DNA of 64,000 bases, from positions 76,232 through 140,231 of the forward strand of contig CAKVOU010000003.1 in NCBI GenBank assembly GCA_934796165.1. Direction: 5' to 3'. This document shows, piece after piece, positions 52,957 to 61,191 of the stretch (positions within the stretch are counted from its first letter, which is position 1; every line of letters starts with the position of its first letter). The notes under the pieces were generated by a model. It made no database searches and was not told the origin of the DNA. It was given only the letters and a program-made list of their open reading frames with translations. This DNA is from an uncultured Eubacteriales bacterium (GTDB taxonomy: Bacteria; Bacillota; Clostridia; Oscillospirales; CAG-272). Position numbers and translations under genes: made by a program.

Positions 52957-55038
52957 TCAGTGTTTTGTTTCTACGTTGTTGCTTTGCTTACAGTCGGATT
53001 CGGAGTCTGTCTGGTTGACCAGCTTGTAGCCGCGATAGGTCGTATACACATAGTTGTCGGAGAAAACGGTGTCCTTTGCCTTATAGAGCTTCAGAACATT
53101 GGAAACGGTATTGTCCGCAAGATCGAAGAGGCAATGCTGAATCTGCGAATTTCCCGTTGCCTGCAGGTTGATGTGGGTACCACTGCCGCTGTAAAAATAA
53201 CAGTTGCGCACGAAGGTATCCTTCAGCGTTCCCGCAACGGCGTTGGTCGTTCCGTCTCCGTAGCAGAAGATGCTGACGTCGATGATATTGTTGAGGAACT
53301 TGCAGTTTTCAATCCGGATGTTGTGTGGCAGGATTGCCTCGCGGAACGTATCATTCACGCTGAGCACCTGAATGGCGCCCATGATGACATTCTGGAAGGT
53401 ACAGTTGATGATCTCGGACTCGCGGCACTGGAGCAGAATCCCGCGGTTGCGCTTGTTCCGGATGATACAGTTGTCCAGCGAAAGGTGCGTGGATTTGGTG
53501 ACATTTCCGCAGGACATCCCGATCAGTTCGGATTTCGGTCGCTTGTCCAGCGTGAGGATGTAATTGGACCCTCGTTTTTCAACCGCCGTCACCGTATAGG
53601 ACGCAAGCAGTTCCATCATGGAGGGGTCATAGATCTCAATGGCGTCGCCCACGTCGAAGGAAACGGCAACTTCATTCTGCGTCTGGCTGACCGTGATGGT
53701 ACGCTCCGCCGCAGAGGTCGCGGTGATCTGGGTGTAGAAGGACTTGATGTTGAGCGCGTCGTCATGGCTGGATTCCAGCAGGCAGTTGGTGATCTTAAGA
53801 TCCCCCTCCACGGCGATGGTGTGGATGATGTCCGCCGTGCAGGTCATGATACGCGCAGATCCCGGCTTCTGCATGAAATTGAAGCGGTTGAGGTAGTAAT
53901 TCCTGCCCGACTCCACGCGGAAGCCCATACCGCCTGCCACGTATACGTTCACGTTTTCAACGGTGACCTGTTCGCAATCCCTGAATACCATGCCGGTGTT
54001 GTCGTACATGGTGTACGCAAAGGAAACCATCGTGCCGGTCTCGGGGGTACGGTAGGTCCACCACGGGAACTGACGAAGCAGGGGGATGGAAAGCTCGCGG
54101 GTCGCGTGATTGTAGGAAAGATCTCCGATCCCGAAAAGTGCGGTGTTGGACGTTGTCGTGTTGTAGAACAGGTTTCCGTCATAATCCGGGGTATACTTTC
54201 CGGTGCTCTCGTCAAGGTAGCACTCCATATAGGAAGAATACTGTTTCTGGCGGTCCGTATAGACGGAAGCGGTCAGGTCGAATTCCTCGGGCACCCGGAT
54301 GGTGATGACCGGGTCGCTGCCGGATTCGTCCACCTTGGTAATGGTCCCGGCGATGGTGGGAGAATACTTCATGTCGAAGCTGATGCTCTTCATGTTGATG
54401 TTCTCCGACAGGCTCGCGCGGATATAGGAGCCCCAGCCGTTGAAGAGGAACAGGGTATCCTTCTCGCCGACCAGCCAAAGATCCTTGATTTTCAACAGTT
54501 CGATCGTGGAGCTGAACGGATAAGTCGCGCCTTCAAAATGAATGACCTTTTTACCCTCCACGCCGGAAAGCTCATCAAGCAGCTTGTTGAGCCTTGCGGA
54601 GTTGTAGCTTCCGTCGGGGGTGATCCCGTAATCGGCGGCTTCGTACACCGTCGCGTCGGCGGGAATCGTCAGGATTTCTTCGTTTTCAAAGCGGTCTTTG
54701 TTCACGCCGACGTCCCAGACGCGGGAAAGACCGATATCGCCGCGTGCGCGGAATTCCCCGGCAAAGGAGGAGTTCCGGAGCATTTCGATTGCAATCGGAT
54801 CGTCATAGACCTCAATGCCCGAGGGGATCTCCGGAGCGGTGGAGGATTCCTCCGGAGCGGTGGAGGTTTCGGTCGGCTGCTCGGAGCCGGTGGAGGGTTC
54901 TTTGGTATCTGTTTCCCGGGAAGGCGCTTCCGTCGGCTTCTCGGAGCCGGCATCGGTTTCCGCCGGCTTCACGGTACAGGAGCAAAGCATCAATGCCGTA
55001 AGCAGGAGGGCAAGAACGGAGATCAGATTTTTCTTCAT
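52957..55038 (-). CDS. Beta-helix surface lipoprotein, paralogue of the adjacent gene
   Basis: This 693-residue protein has lipobox LCSC (Cys about 21) and a Pro/Thr/Ser/Glu linker with EPSTGSEQPTETSTAPEESS-like repeats. A right-handed parallel beta-helix follows, with TADIIHT and SSHDDALNIK at positions matching the paralogue, and NKRNRGILLQC also shared. It lacks the C-terminal CBM9-like module. AADYGITPDG at about 135 resembles the start of pectate lyase-3-type helices. A GH110-like or lyase-like activity is inferred from the Asp-Asp motif and fold only. A GGAGGGG site precedes the start. Confidence 0.72.
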   Translation of the reverse strand: MKKNLISVLALLLTALMLCSCTVKPAETDAGSEKPTEAPSRETDTKEPSTGSEQPTETSTAPEESSTAPEIPSGIEVYDDPIAIEMLRNSSFAGEFRARGDIGLSRVWDVGVNKDRFENEEILTIPADATVYEAADYGITPDGSYNSARLNKLLDELSGVEGKKVIHFEGATYPFSSTIELLKIKDLWLVGEKDTLFLFNGWGSYIRASLSENINMKSISFDMKYSPTIAGTITKVDESGSDPVITIRVPEEFDLTASVYTDRQKQYSSYMECYLDESTGKYTPDYDGNLFYNTTTSNTALFGIGDLSYNHATRELSIPLLRQFPWWTYRTPETGTMVSFAYTMYDNTGMVFRDCEQVTVENVNVYVAGGMGFRVESGRNYYLNRFNFMQKPGSARIMTCTADIIHTIAVEGDLKITNCLLESSHDDALNIKSFYTQITATSAAERTITVSQTQNEVAVSFDVGDAIEIYDPSMMELLASYTVTAVEKRGSNYILTLDKRPKSELIGMSCGNVTKSTHLSLDNCIIRNKRNRGILLQCRESEIINCTFQNVIMGAIQVLSVNDTFREAILPHNIRIENCKFLNNIIDVSIFCYGDGTTNAVAGTLKDTFVRNCYFYSGSGTHINLQATGNSQIQHCLFDLADNTVSNVLKLYKAKDTVFSDNYVYTTYRGYKLVNQTDSESDCKQSNNVETKH

Positions 55039-55050
55039 ACGTCCCCTCCG

Positions 55051-56787
55051 TCACCTGGAATTGTATCTTGCATACGCGTCGTTGTAGCACTTCAGGAGCT
55101 TCCGGGCACCGATGCCGTCAAGCGTCTGGATGAAGGAATTCCAGTCACTGTCGCTTGTCGGATCCTTTTCGCCGCGGATAAAGCAGGATTCGAGGTACTT
55201 GAGCTGCGGGTCAAGCGTTGCCTTGACGGTGGTGATCTCGTTGTACTCCGCGGAATTGAGGCGGATCTCCGTCGGCTCCGCGACCTTGAGATACGGGCGG
55301 TAGCGTTCGGACATCGCGTTGAGGCTCGTGATGATCTCGTCGTTCATCTTACCGACGAAGTCATTCGACCAGTAAAGAGCGGATGCACTGCCGACGTTCG
55401 GCGTGATGGTGGCACGGTACTGCTCCTGATTCCCTTCCCAGTTGTCCGGCACATGGAAGGTCCAGGAGGTATGTTCGTCATTGTCCCATGTCCAGTCGCT
55501 TCCCTCCACACCGTACGCAATGAGCTGTGTGCCGAGGTCGCTGTACATGATATCAATGAGTCGTGCAACCTCACGGACATATTTGGTGCTCGTCGGGATG
55601 CAGGCACCGTCTGCCTTGAAGTAGTAGGTGCAGTACTGAATGGGGGTACCGGTATAGTAGGAAGAGGTCAGGGGGCCGAAGGTAGTGTATTCGGACTCAC
55701 GGTCATAGCCGACGACCAGGTACGCCGCTGCGGCGACAAAGCTGCCGAGCCGCCCCTGATTGCCGTACTGCGCCATCTGGTTATCGGTGGAAATGGAGAA
55801 GGTATCCTTATGAAGCAGACCTTCTTTGTAAAGAGTGTTGGCAAACTGAAGGTATTTTCTGTATGCCTCGGTATAGGGGACATAGACGAAGCCGTCCTCG
55901 GTAATCTCGGGACCGCTCGAGACGTAGCCGTAGCTCTGAAGGATGAAGTTGCGCAGGTACTCCATGGACTTCGCGGTGACGGGAATCTCGTCATTCGGAT
56001 TTCCGTTGCCGTTGGCGTCCAGGTCGCGGAACGCACGGAGCACGTTGAGGTACTCGTCGATCGTCCTGATCTCATCGGCGTTCGGCAGGAGCTTGTCGTT
56101 GTAGCCGCCGTAATTCTTGTTGATGTTGTCGATCCATTCCTGATTGATGAACATCTTGTAGGTCAGGTCTCTTGCCACGTCGTTGACGGACACGGTGACG
56201 TACATCTTGCCGTCGTTCAGCGTCGCGGTTTTGACCGCGTCCTGAATGGAGGAATCCACGCCGAAGTTGGAGGCAAGTCCTGCCTTGTAGTTGGGCATGA
56301 AGTTGTCGATCAGGTTGCCGACGTCAATGCGCTGACCGCCCACAGTGTAGGAATAAGAGGCGTCATTGAAGGGGACATACGCGTCGTAGCCCTTTTCCGC
56401 GTATTGCACCTGCTCCGCAAGCGAGTTGTTGAAGAGGAACAGGTCAGGCAGATCGCCGGTGCTCCAGGCGCTTGCCTTCTGGTTGTTGTATGCCGAGGTA
56501 TCGGGCGTTACAAATTTGAAATTCAGCCCGGTGACCTTTGACAGATACTTGAACATGGTCAGGTCGGCATATTCGGGATTGCCGGCACTGTGGGGAGCGA
56601 AGATGGTGATGGTCACCGGCTCCTTCACAATGCGGTAGGGGTTATCGGCAGTGCCGTTCGGCAGAAAGTTGTCTGCATCATAGGCATCGTCCTTTTTGGA
56701 GCAGCCGGCAAACGCAAACAGACATCCGCAGGCAAGAACACACGCAAGAAACAGGGTCATCACCCTTACAGATTTCTTGATTCTCAT
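55051..56787 (-). CDS. Extracellular solute-binding lipoprotein (LplA/YtcQ type)
   Basis: This 578-residue lipoprotein has a long signal peptide and lipobox AFAGCSK (Cys about 29). It is a large family 1 solute-binding protein of the CUT1 class that pairs with LplB/LplC permeases. EPVTITIFAPHSAGNPEY begins the first lobe and DLPDLFLFNNSL is typical of this family. It delivers oligosaccharides to the permeases encoded just upstream. In Bacillus, related systems import rhamnogalacturonan fragments, consistent with the rhamnosidase-like enzyme in this operon. The substrate is not proven. Confidence 0.9.
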   Translation of the reverse strand: MRIKKSVRVMTLFLACVLACGCLFAFAGCSKKDDAYDADNFLPNGTADNPYRIVKEPVTITIFAPHSAGNPEYADLTMFKYLSKVTGLNFKFVTPDTSAYNNQKASAWSTGDLPDLFLFNNSLAEQVQYAEKGYDAYVPFNDASYSYTVGGQRIDVGNLIDNFMPNYKAGLASNFGVDSSIQDAVKTATLNDGKMYVTVSVNDVARDLTYKMFINQEWIDNINKNYGGYNDKLLPNADEIRTIDEYLNVLRAFRDLDANGNGNPNDEIPVTAKSMEYLRNFILQSYGYVSSGPEITEDGFVYVPYTEAYRKYLQFANTLYKEGLLHKDTFSISTDNQMAQYGNQGRLGSFVAAAAYLVVGYDRESEYTTFGPLTSSYYTGTPIQYCTYYFKADGACIPTSTKYVREVARLIDIMYSDLGTQLIAYGVEGSDWTWDNDEHTSWTFHVPDNWEGNQEQYRATITPNVGSASALYWSNDFVGKMNDEIITSLNAMSERYRPYLKVAEPTEIRLNSAEYNEITTVKATLDPQLKYLESCFIRGEKDPTSDSDWNSFIQTLDGIGARKLLKCYNDAYARYNSR

Positions 56788-56821
56788 TTTGTTTTTCTCC
56801 TTTTCCGGAAAATTTTGCGGG

Positions 56822-57688
56822 TCAGCCTTTGAGGCCGCCGATGGTGACGCCCTTCTCGAAGTATTTCTGGAAGAAGGGATAAATCACAAGCAAAGGCAGT
56901 GAAGACACGACGATGGTGACGTATTTGAGCTGCTGGGCAGCGTTGACATCCATACCGGAGCCGAGAGAGGATTCATTGGAGATCAGGATGTTGTTGAGCA
57001 CATTCTGAAGCGGCAGTTTGGAGGTGGTCTGAACATACATGAGGGCGTTGAAGTAGGAGTTCCAGTAGCCGACGATCGCGTACAGGATCATAACCAGCAG
57101 GATGGGGCGGGAGAGCGGAAGAATGATCTTGACAAACAGCTTCCAGTCGCCGCAGCCGTCCAGCATGGCGGCTTCGTTGAGCTCGTAGGGAATGGAATTG
57201 CTCATGTAGGTCCGGATAATAATAATATTGAAGACCGAGATGCATCCGGGAAGGATGATCGCCCAGATGGTGTCGTACATTTTCAGTTGGGTGATGAGCA
57301 GGTAGGAGGGGATCATGCCGCCCGAGATGAACATGGTCAGTGTCAGCATGAGATTGAGGAATCCCCTGCCCTTGAAGTCCTTGCGGGACAGCGGGTAGGC
57401 ACAGAGCATCTGACAGGTGACCTGGATGAGGGTACCGATCAGGGTGTAGAGCAGTGAGTTGCGGAAGCCCTGCCAGATCTGCTTGTCCTTGAGGACGTTG
57501 CGGTAGCCGTCGAGCGTGAACTTTACCGGGAAGAGCCCGACATTTCCGGCAACAATCTCGTCCGCCGAGGAGAAGGAACTTGCCAGTACGTTGATGAGGG
57601 GCAGCAGGAAGAGAAAGGCGATGACACCGGTGACGATCATGACAATGACGTCAAAGACCTTATCCGAACCGAGACTTTTTCTGTTCAT
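56822..57688 (-). CDS. Carbohydrate ABC transporter permease (LplC/YtcP type)
   Basis: This 288-residue inner-membrane permease has six hydrophobic segments. The EAA loop is NEAAMLDGCGDWKLFVKIILPLSRP, which docks to the ATPase. The C-terminal FQKYFEKGVTIGGLKG is characteristic of the LplC family. It lies between the partner permease (13 bp gap) and the solute-binding protein. No ATPase gene is in this operon. Confidence 0.94.
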   Translation of the reverse strand: MNRKSLGSDKVFDVIVMIVTGVIAFLFLLPLINVLASSFSSADEIVAGNVGLFPVKFTLDGYRNVLKDKQIWQGFRNSLLYTLIGTLIQVTCQMLCAYPLSRKDFKGRGFLNLMLTLTMFISGGMIPSYLLITQLKMYDTIWAIILPGCISVFNIIIIRTYMSNSIPYELNEAAMLDGCGDWKLFVKIILPLSRPILLVMILYAIVGYWNSYFNALMYVQTTSKLPLQNVLNNILISNESSLGSGMDVNAAQQLKYVTIVVSSLPLLVIYPFFQKYFEKGVTIGGLKG

Positions 57689-57701
57689 TTTCCTTTCCTC
57701 C

Positions 57702-58673
57702 TTACCACAGAGAGTTATCGGATACTTTTTTGGAAATCCAGTTCATGAGAACGAGAATCACAATATTGACAAGCGAGTTGAACAGCCCGATCGCGGTGGC
57801 GTAGGAGAACTGCGCCGGTCCGAATTCGGGGAAGGATACGCGGTAGACATAAGTGGATATGATCTCGGATTTTGACAGGTTGGTCGCAAGCTGCATCAGG
57901 TTGACCTTTTCAAATCCGACCGACAGGATGTTGCCCATGGACATGATGAGCATGATGGTCGCCATCGGAATGATATGCGGCAGGTTGATATGCAGGATGC
58001 GGCGGAACCGTCCCGCGCCGTCCATCATGGCGGCGTCGTGCAGGTTGGGGTCCACGTTGGCAAGCGAGCCCATGTAAACGATACTCCACCAGCCAAGGCC
58101 CTGCCAGAGTCCGGACGCGACATACAGCATACAGAAGTAATCCGGGTTTTCCATCAGGTTGGCGGCGTCAAAGCCGAACACGGCAAAGAGCTTGGTGAAG
58201 ATACCGCTGTCGGAGTGGAAGAACGCAAACATCATGCCGACAAGGACGCTGACGGAAATGAAGTAAGGGGCGTACATGATGGTCTGCACCAGACGCTTGT
58301 ACTTGGGATACCGGATCTCATTGACAAGCAGTGCAAAAATGATGGGACAGAGCGAATTGAAGAAGATGGACGCAAGCGACAAGACCAATGTGTTCTTGAT
58401 GATCGGCCAGAAGTTCGGCGAGGTCACAAAAGTGTAAAAGTGCTTGAAGCCGCCCATGGAGGTCCAGGGGGAATCGAATATTCCCTTGAACGGCGTGTAG
58501 TCCTTGAACGCAATCACAAGACCGCCGAGCGGGAGGTAATTGAATATGATGACATACAGCACCGTGGGAATGACCATCAGGATCAGCACATATTTGATTT
58601 TGTTGTACCATTTCCTCTGTGCCGGAACGGTCAGAAGCGTGGTCGCCTCATTCAACACTTTGTTTTTGTCCAT
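57702..58673 (-). CDS. Carbohydrate ABC transporter permease (LplB/YtcO type)
   Basis: This 323-residue permease has six transmembrane segments. YVLILMVIPTVLYVIIFNYLPL is the first, and the EAA loop is HDAAMMDGAGRFRRILHINLPH. YRVSFPEFGPAQFSYATAIGLFNS near the C-terminus is typical of LplB proteins. It is the first gene of the glycan operon, divergent from the AraC regulator. Its own -10/-35 is poor, consistent with activator-dependent transcription. Confidence 0.94.
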   Translation of the reverse strand: MDKNKVLNEATTLLTVPAQRKWYNKIKYVLILMVIPTVLYVIIFNYLPLGGLVIAFKDYTPFKGIFDSPWTSMGGFKHFYTFVTSPNFWPIIKNTLVLSLASIFFNSLCPIIFALLVNEIRYPKYKRLVQTIMYAPYFISVSVLVGMMFAFFHSDSGIFTKLFAVFGFDAANLMENPDYFCMLYVASGLWQGLGWWSIVYMGSLANVDPNLHDAAMMDGAGRFRRILHINLPHIIPMATIMLIMSMGNILSVGFEKVNLMQLATNLSKSEIISTYVYRVSFPEFGPAQFSYATAIGLFNSLVNIVILVLMNWISKKVSDNSLW

Positions 58674-58725
58674 ATGTTCACCTTCGGTTTCAGAATTTCA
58701 ATCGGATGTTTCTATATATGTATGG

Positions 58726-58754
58726 TTGACTTTTTTCGCGGAATATGGTAGAAT
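58726..58754 (+). promoter_or_regulatory. Promoter of the AraC regulator gene
   Basis: TTGACT (58726-58731) and TAGAAT (58749-58754) are 17 bp apart, about 47 bp before the AraC start. The 58674-58800 gap also must hold the divergent permease promoter; only a TATATA-like -10 is visible there. Confidence 0.75.
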
Positions 58755-58800
58755 ACGCACGAAACGGATACAAAATTTCGCTTTTCGGAGGTAGAGAGGG

Positions 58801-59661
58801 ATGGATGATTTCGTCAAACTGCCGCTGATGTATCAGGAAATACCGGATCAGGCGGCGCAGGATCTTGCGGTCATGGTTTACGGCTACGAGGAATGTGCCC
58901 GGAATAAGCCTGCGACCAGGCGGGACAAGACCCTGTACGTCCTCCACATCGTCATCTCCGGAAAAGGAACGCTCATCCGGGGGGACGGAAGCAAGGTGCG
59001 CATTGAAAAGAACACCGCTTTTCTTCTGAATCCGCATACAGACATCGCCTATGTGCAGAATCCGGAGGACCCATGGACCTATTACTGGATCGAATACAAC
59101 GGGATCCTTGCAAGAGAGCTGACCGGCTCCGTCGGATTCAAGGACGGAATCCTGCCGCTCGCCCCGCAGGATGTTGCGTTTTTCTCGGAAATCTTTGACG
59201 AATGCTTTGATCCGCGCAACCGCTGTTCGCGTGCCGGTGCGGAGAACGCCCGCATCACGGGACTGTTCTTACAGCTGTTCGCCCGCCTGACCGACCGCTA
59301 TTCTCCGGAAGACAAGAGCCGTCATCTCGGCAAGAAGTATCAGCGCATCCTGCCGGTGATCGAATATCTCAACAACAATTACACCTCGCCGGACATCAAT
59401 GTCGGAACGATCGAGAAGATGTTCTTCTATAATCAGTCCTACATGGCGCGTCTGTTCAAGGAGGTCACCGGAACGACGCCGTCCAAATATCTCATTGATC
59501 TGCGGATGAAGCGGGCGGCGGAGCTGCTCAACAACGGCAGCTTTACCATCCTGCAGGTCGCACAGTCGCTGGGATATGCCAATCAGTTTTACTTCTCCCA
59601 GCAGTTCAAGCAATACTACAAGGTCTGTCCGTCGAAGTTCCACGACCTGAAGAATCAGTGA
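58801..59661 (+). CDS. AraC family transcriptional regulator
   Basis: This 286-residue protein has an N-terminal cupin-like sensing domain (about 20-150) with LHIVISGKGTLIRGDGSKVRI and WTYYWIEYNG. The C-terminal AraC DNA-binding domain (about 180-285) has two helix-turn-helix units: FFYNQSYMARLFKEVTGTTP and ILQVAQSLGYANQFYFSQQFK. GGAGG lies upstream of the start. It is divergent from the glycan operon, so it probably activates that operon on sensing an imported sugar. It overlaps the tail of the convergent RDD gene by 7 bp. Confidence 0.9.
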   Translation: MDDFVKLPLMYQEIPDQAAQDLAVMVYGYEECARNKPATRRDKTLYVLHIVISGKGTLIRGDGSKVRIEKNTAFLLNPHTDIAYVQNPEDPWTYYWIEYNGILARELTGSVGFKDGILPLAPQDVAFFSEIFDECFDPRNRCSRAGAENARITGLFLQLFARLTDRYSPEDKSRHLGKKYQRILPVIEYLNNNYTSPDINVGTIEKMFFYNQSYMARLFKEVTGTTPSKYLIDLRMKRAAELLNNGSFTILQVAQSLGYANQFYFSQQFKQYYKVCPSKFHDLKNQ

Positions 59662-61145
59662 CCTGCGTCGGGGGAATCCGTGTTCCCGGAGGCGGGGTTT
59701 CCGGCTCCCGTGTCCGGAGTGTCCGCGTCGGAGGAGGGCACGTTGCCGTCACCGGGAATTCCGGCGGTTCCGCTTCCGGCAGTTTCTGTCCCGTTGCCTT
59801 CGTTTTCGGGGCATTTTTCCGTGTGACCGGCTTCCCCGTTCCCGGGCTCCGTGTTTCTTTCAAATAGTTTCGAGGTGACCGTTTCCGTCATGGGAACGGT
59901 CATTTCTTCTTCCTTTTCCCGTTCCCGCTGTTCTCTCAGCGCCGTGAAAGATTTCACCATGGTATCGTGTTCCCTGTCGTCGATCTGCATGGTGGAGCAG
60001 ATGCGGTCAACAAGCGAACGCTTGTCGGCACCGAAGAAACTCGCAATGCCGGAAACGACTGAGATGAGAATCAGAATTCCCATGATCGAGAACGGAGAAA
60101 CCCCGATCCCGGAAATCTCGAAGAGCGGATACATCCATCCGGAATTGAGTCCGATGGCAAAATAGCAGGGGATGATCATGATGCCGAGCATTCCGAACGC
60201 CGAGAGGAAGTTCGAGAGAATCTTTTCCCAGCGAAGCGCGCGATACCCCTCGCAGTCCACCACGCGGATGTGCATGATGCGTTTGCCGAGCGTGCGCATA
60301 TCTCCCTGAATGAATTGCGGGAGCAGCCAGACAAGAAGGTAGGTCAGGAGGAACGCGATAAGAATCAGAATGTCCACCATGTACGCGCAGGCGGCGTAGT
60401 TTTCCTTGTAGACTACATATTCCTTCTGGAATTCGGGAGATGCGATCAGTTCCCTGACCTGCTCTTCCCAGATGTCGCGGTATGCCACCGCGAGCTTGTT
60501 GTAATTGGTCACGCCGGACTGGTGACTGTCATCCTTCAGGTATTTGTAAAGATCCACGGCATAGTAGCCGTCCAGGTACGGAAGCGTGTGGTTTTCTTCG
60601 TCGAAGACCCACATGTCCGTCACGGGGCTGAGATCCTTCAGAACCTTGTAGAAATACAGCTCCGGACTCATGCCGCCATAGTCCACCACGTCGTGCACGG
60701 CACAGTAGCGGGTGTAGAAATACGCGAGCCGGTCGGTATCGTAGGATGCGGCGGGGTATTCCGTCTCCGGGATGACGCCATAGGTCTCAAACGGCTTCGG
60801 ATCGACCGAATAGCTGTACAGGATGTGCGCCATGCAGTATTCGTAAAACAGATCCTCCAATTCGACCGGATGGGAGAACCGATCGTCTCCCTCTCCCCGA
60901 AAGCGGTAGATCTTTGCTTCCTCTTCGATCCGGTAGCACGCCTTCATCTTTTCGTTGACGATGTCTTCCTTTTCTTTATAAGCGGGAAGCTTCAGCAGAA
61001 TCAGCGAAAGAAGCATGATCAGCCCGAACGCAACAACAGAAAAGAACAGCGCGTCAAGCAGATAAGCAACCATGCGCCGGAGCGGATTCGCCCTCGGATC
61101 ATCACGGTAAATATCGCGGGTGGAATTGCCTGATTGTTTTCTCAT
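59655..61145 (-). CDS. RDD family membrane protein with large insert and disordered tail
   Basis: This 496-residue protein contains RRMVAYLLDALFFSVVAFGL at the N-terminus and further hydrophobic segments at about 262-284, 315-337 and 350-370, with the RDD-type stretch LGKRIMHIRVVDCEG. A soluble insert of about 200 residues lies between the first and second segments. The last 80 residues are a low-complexity Gly/Thr/Asp/Pro tail. RDD proteins are mostly uncharacterised and some are transporters. It follows the ATPase gene by 46 bp and may be cotranscribed with it. Confidence 0.7.
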   Translation of the reverse strand: MRKQSGNSTRDIYRDDPRANPLRRMVAYLLDALFFSVVAFGLIMLLSLILLKLPAYKEKEDIVNEKMKACYRIEEEAKIYRFRGEGDDRFSHPVELEDLFYEYCMAHILYSYSVDPKPFETYGVIPETEYPAASYDTDRLAYFYTRYCAVHDVVDYGGMSPELYFYKVLKDLSPVTDMWVFDEENHTLPYLDGYYAVDLYKYLKDDSHQSGVTNYNKLAVAYRDIWEEQVRELIASPEFQKEYVVYKENYAACAYMVDILILIAFLLTYLLVWLLPQFIQGDMRTLGKRIMHIRVVDCEGYRALRWEKILSNFLSAFGMLGIMIIPCYFAIGLNSGWMYPLFEISGIGVSPFSIMGILILISVVSGIASFFGADKRSLVDRICSTMQIDDREHDTMVKSFTALREQREREKEEEMTVPMTETVTSKLFERNTEPGNGEAGHTEKCPENEGNGTETAGSGTAGIPGDGNVPSSDADTPDTGAGNPASGNTDSPDAGH

Positions 61146-61191
61146 AGTACCTCATACCGCAATCCTGCGGATTTTACAATCGGAGGGTGCG

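Noticed and set aside
52912..56541. A 1209-codon open frame opposite the binding protein and beta-helix lipoprotein
   Set aside because: It spans two well-supported lipoprotein genes with signal peptides on the other strand and shows no domain of its own.
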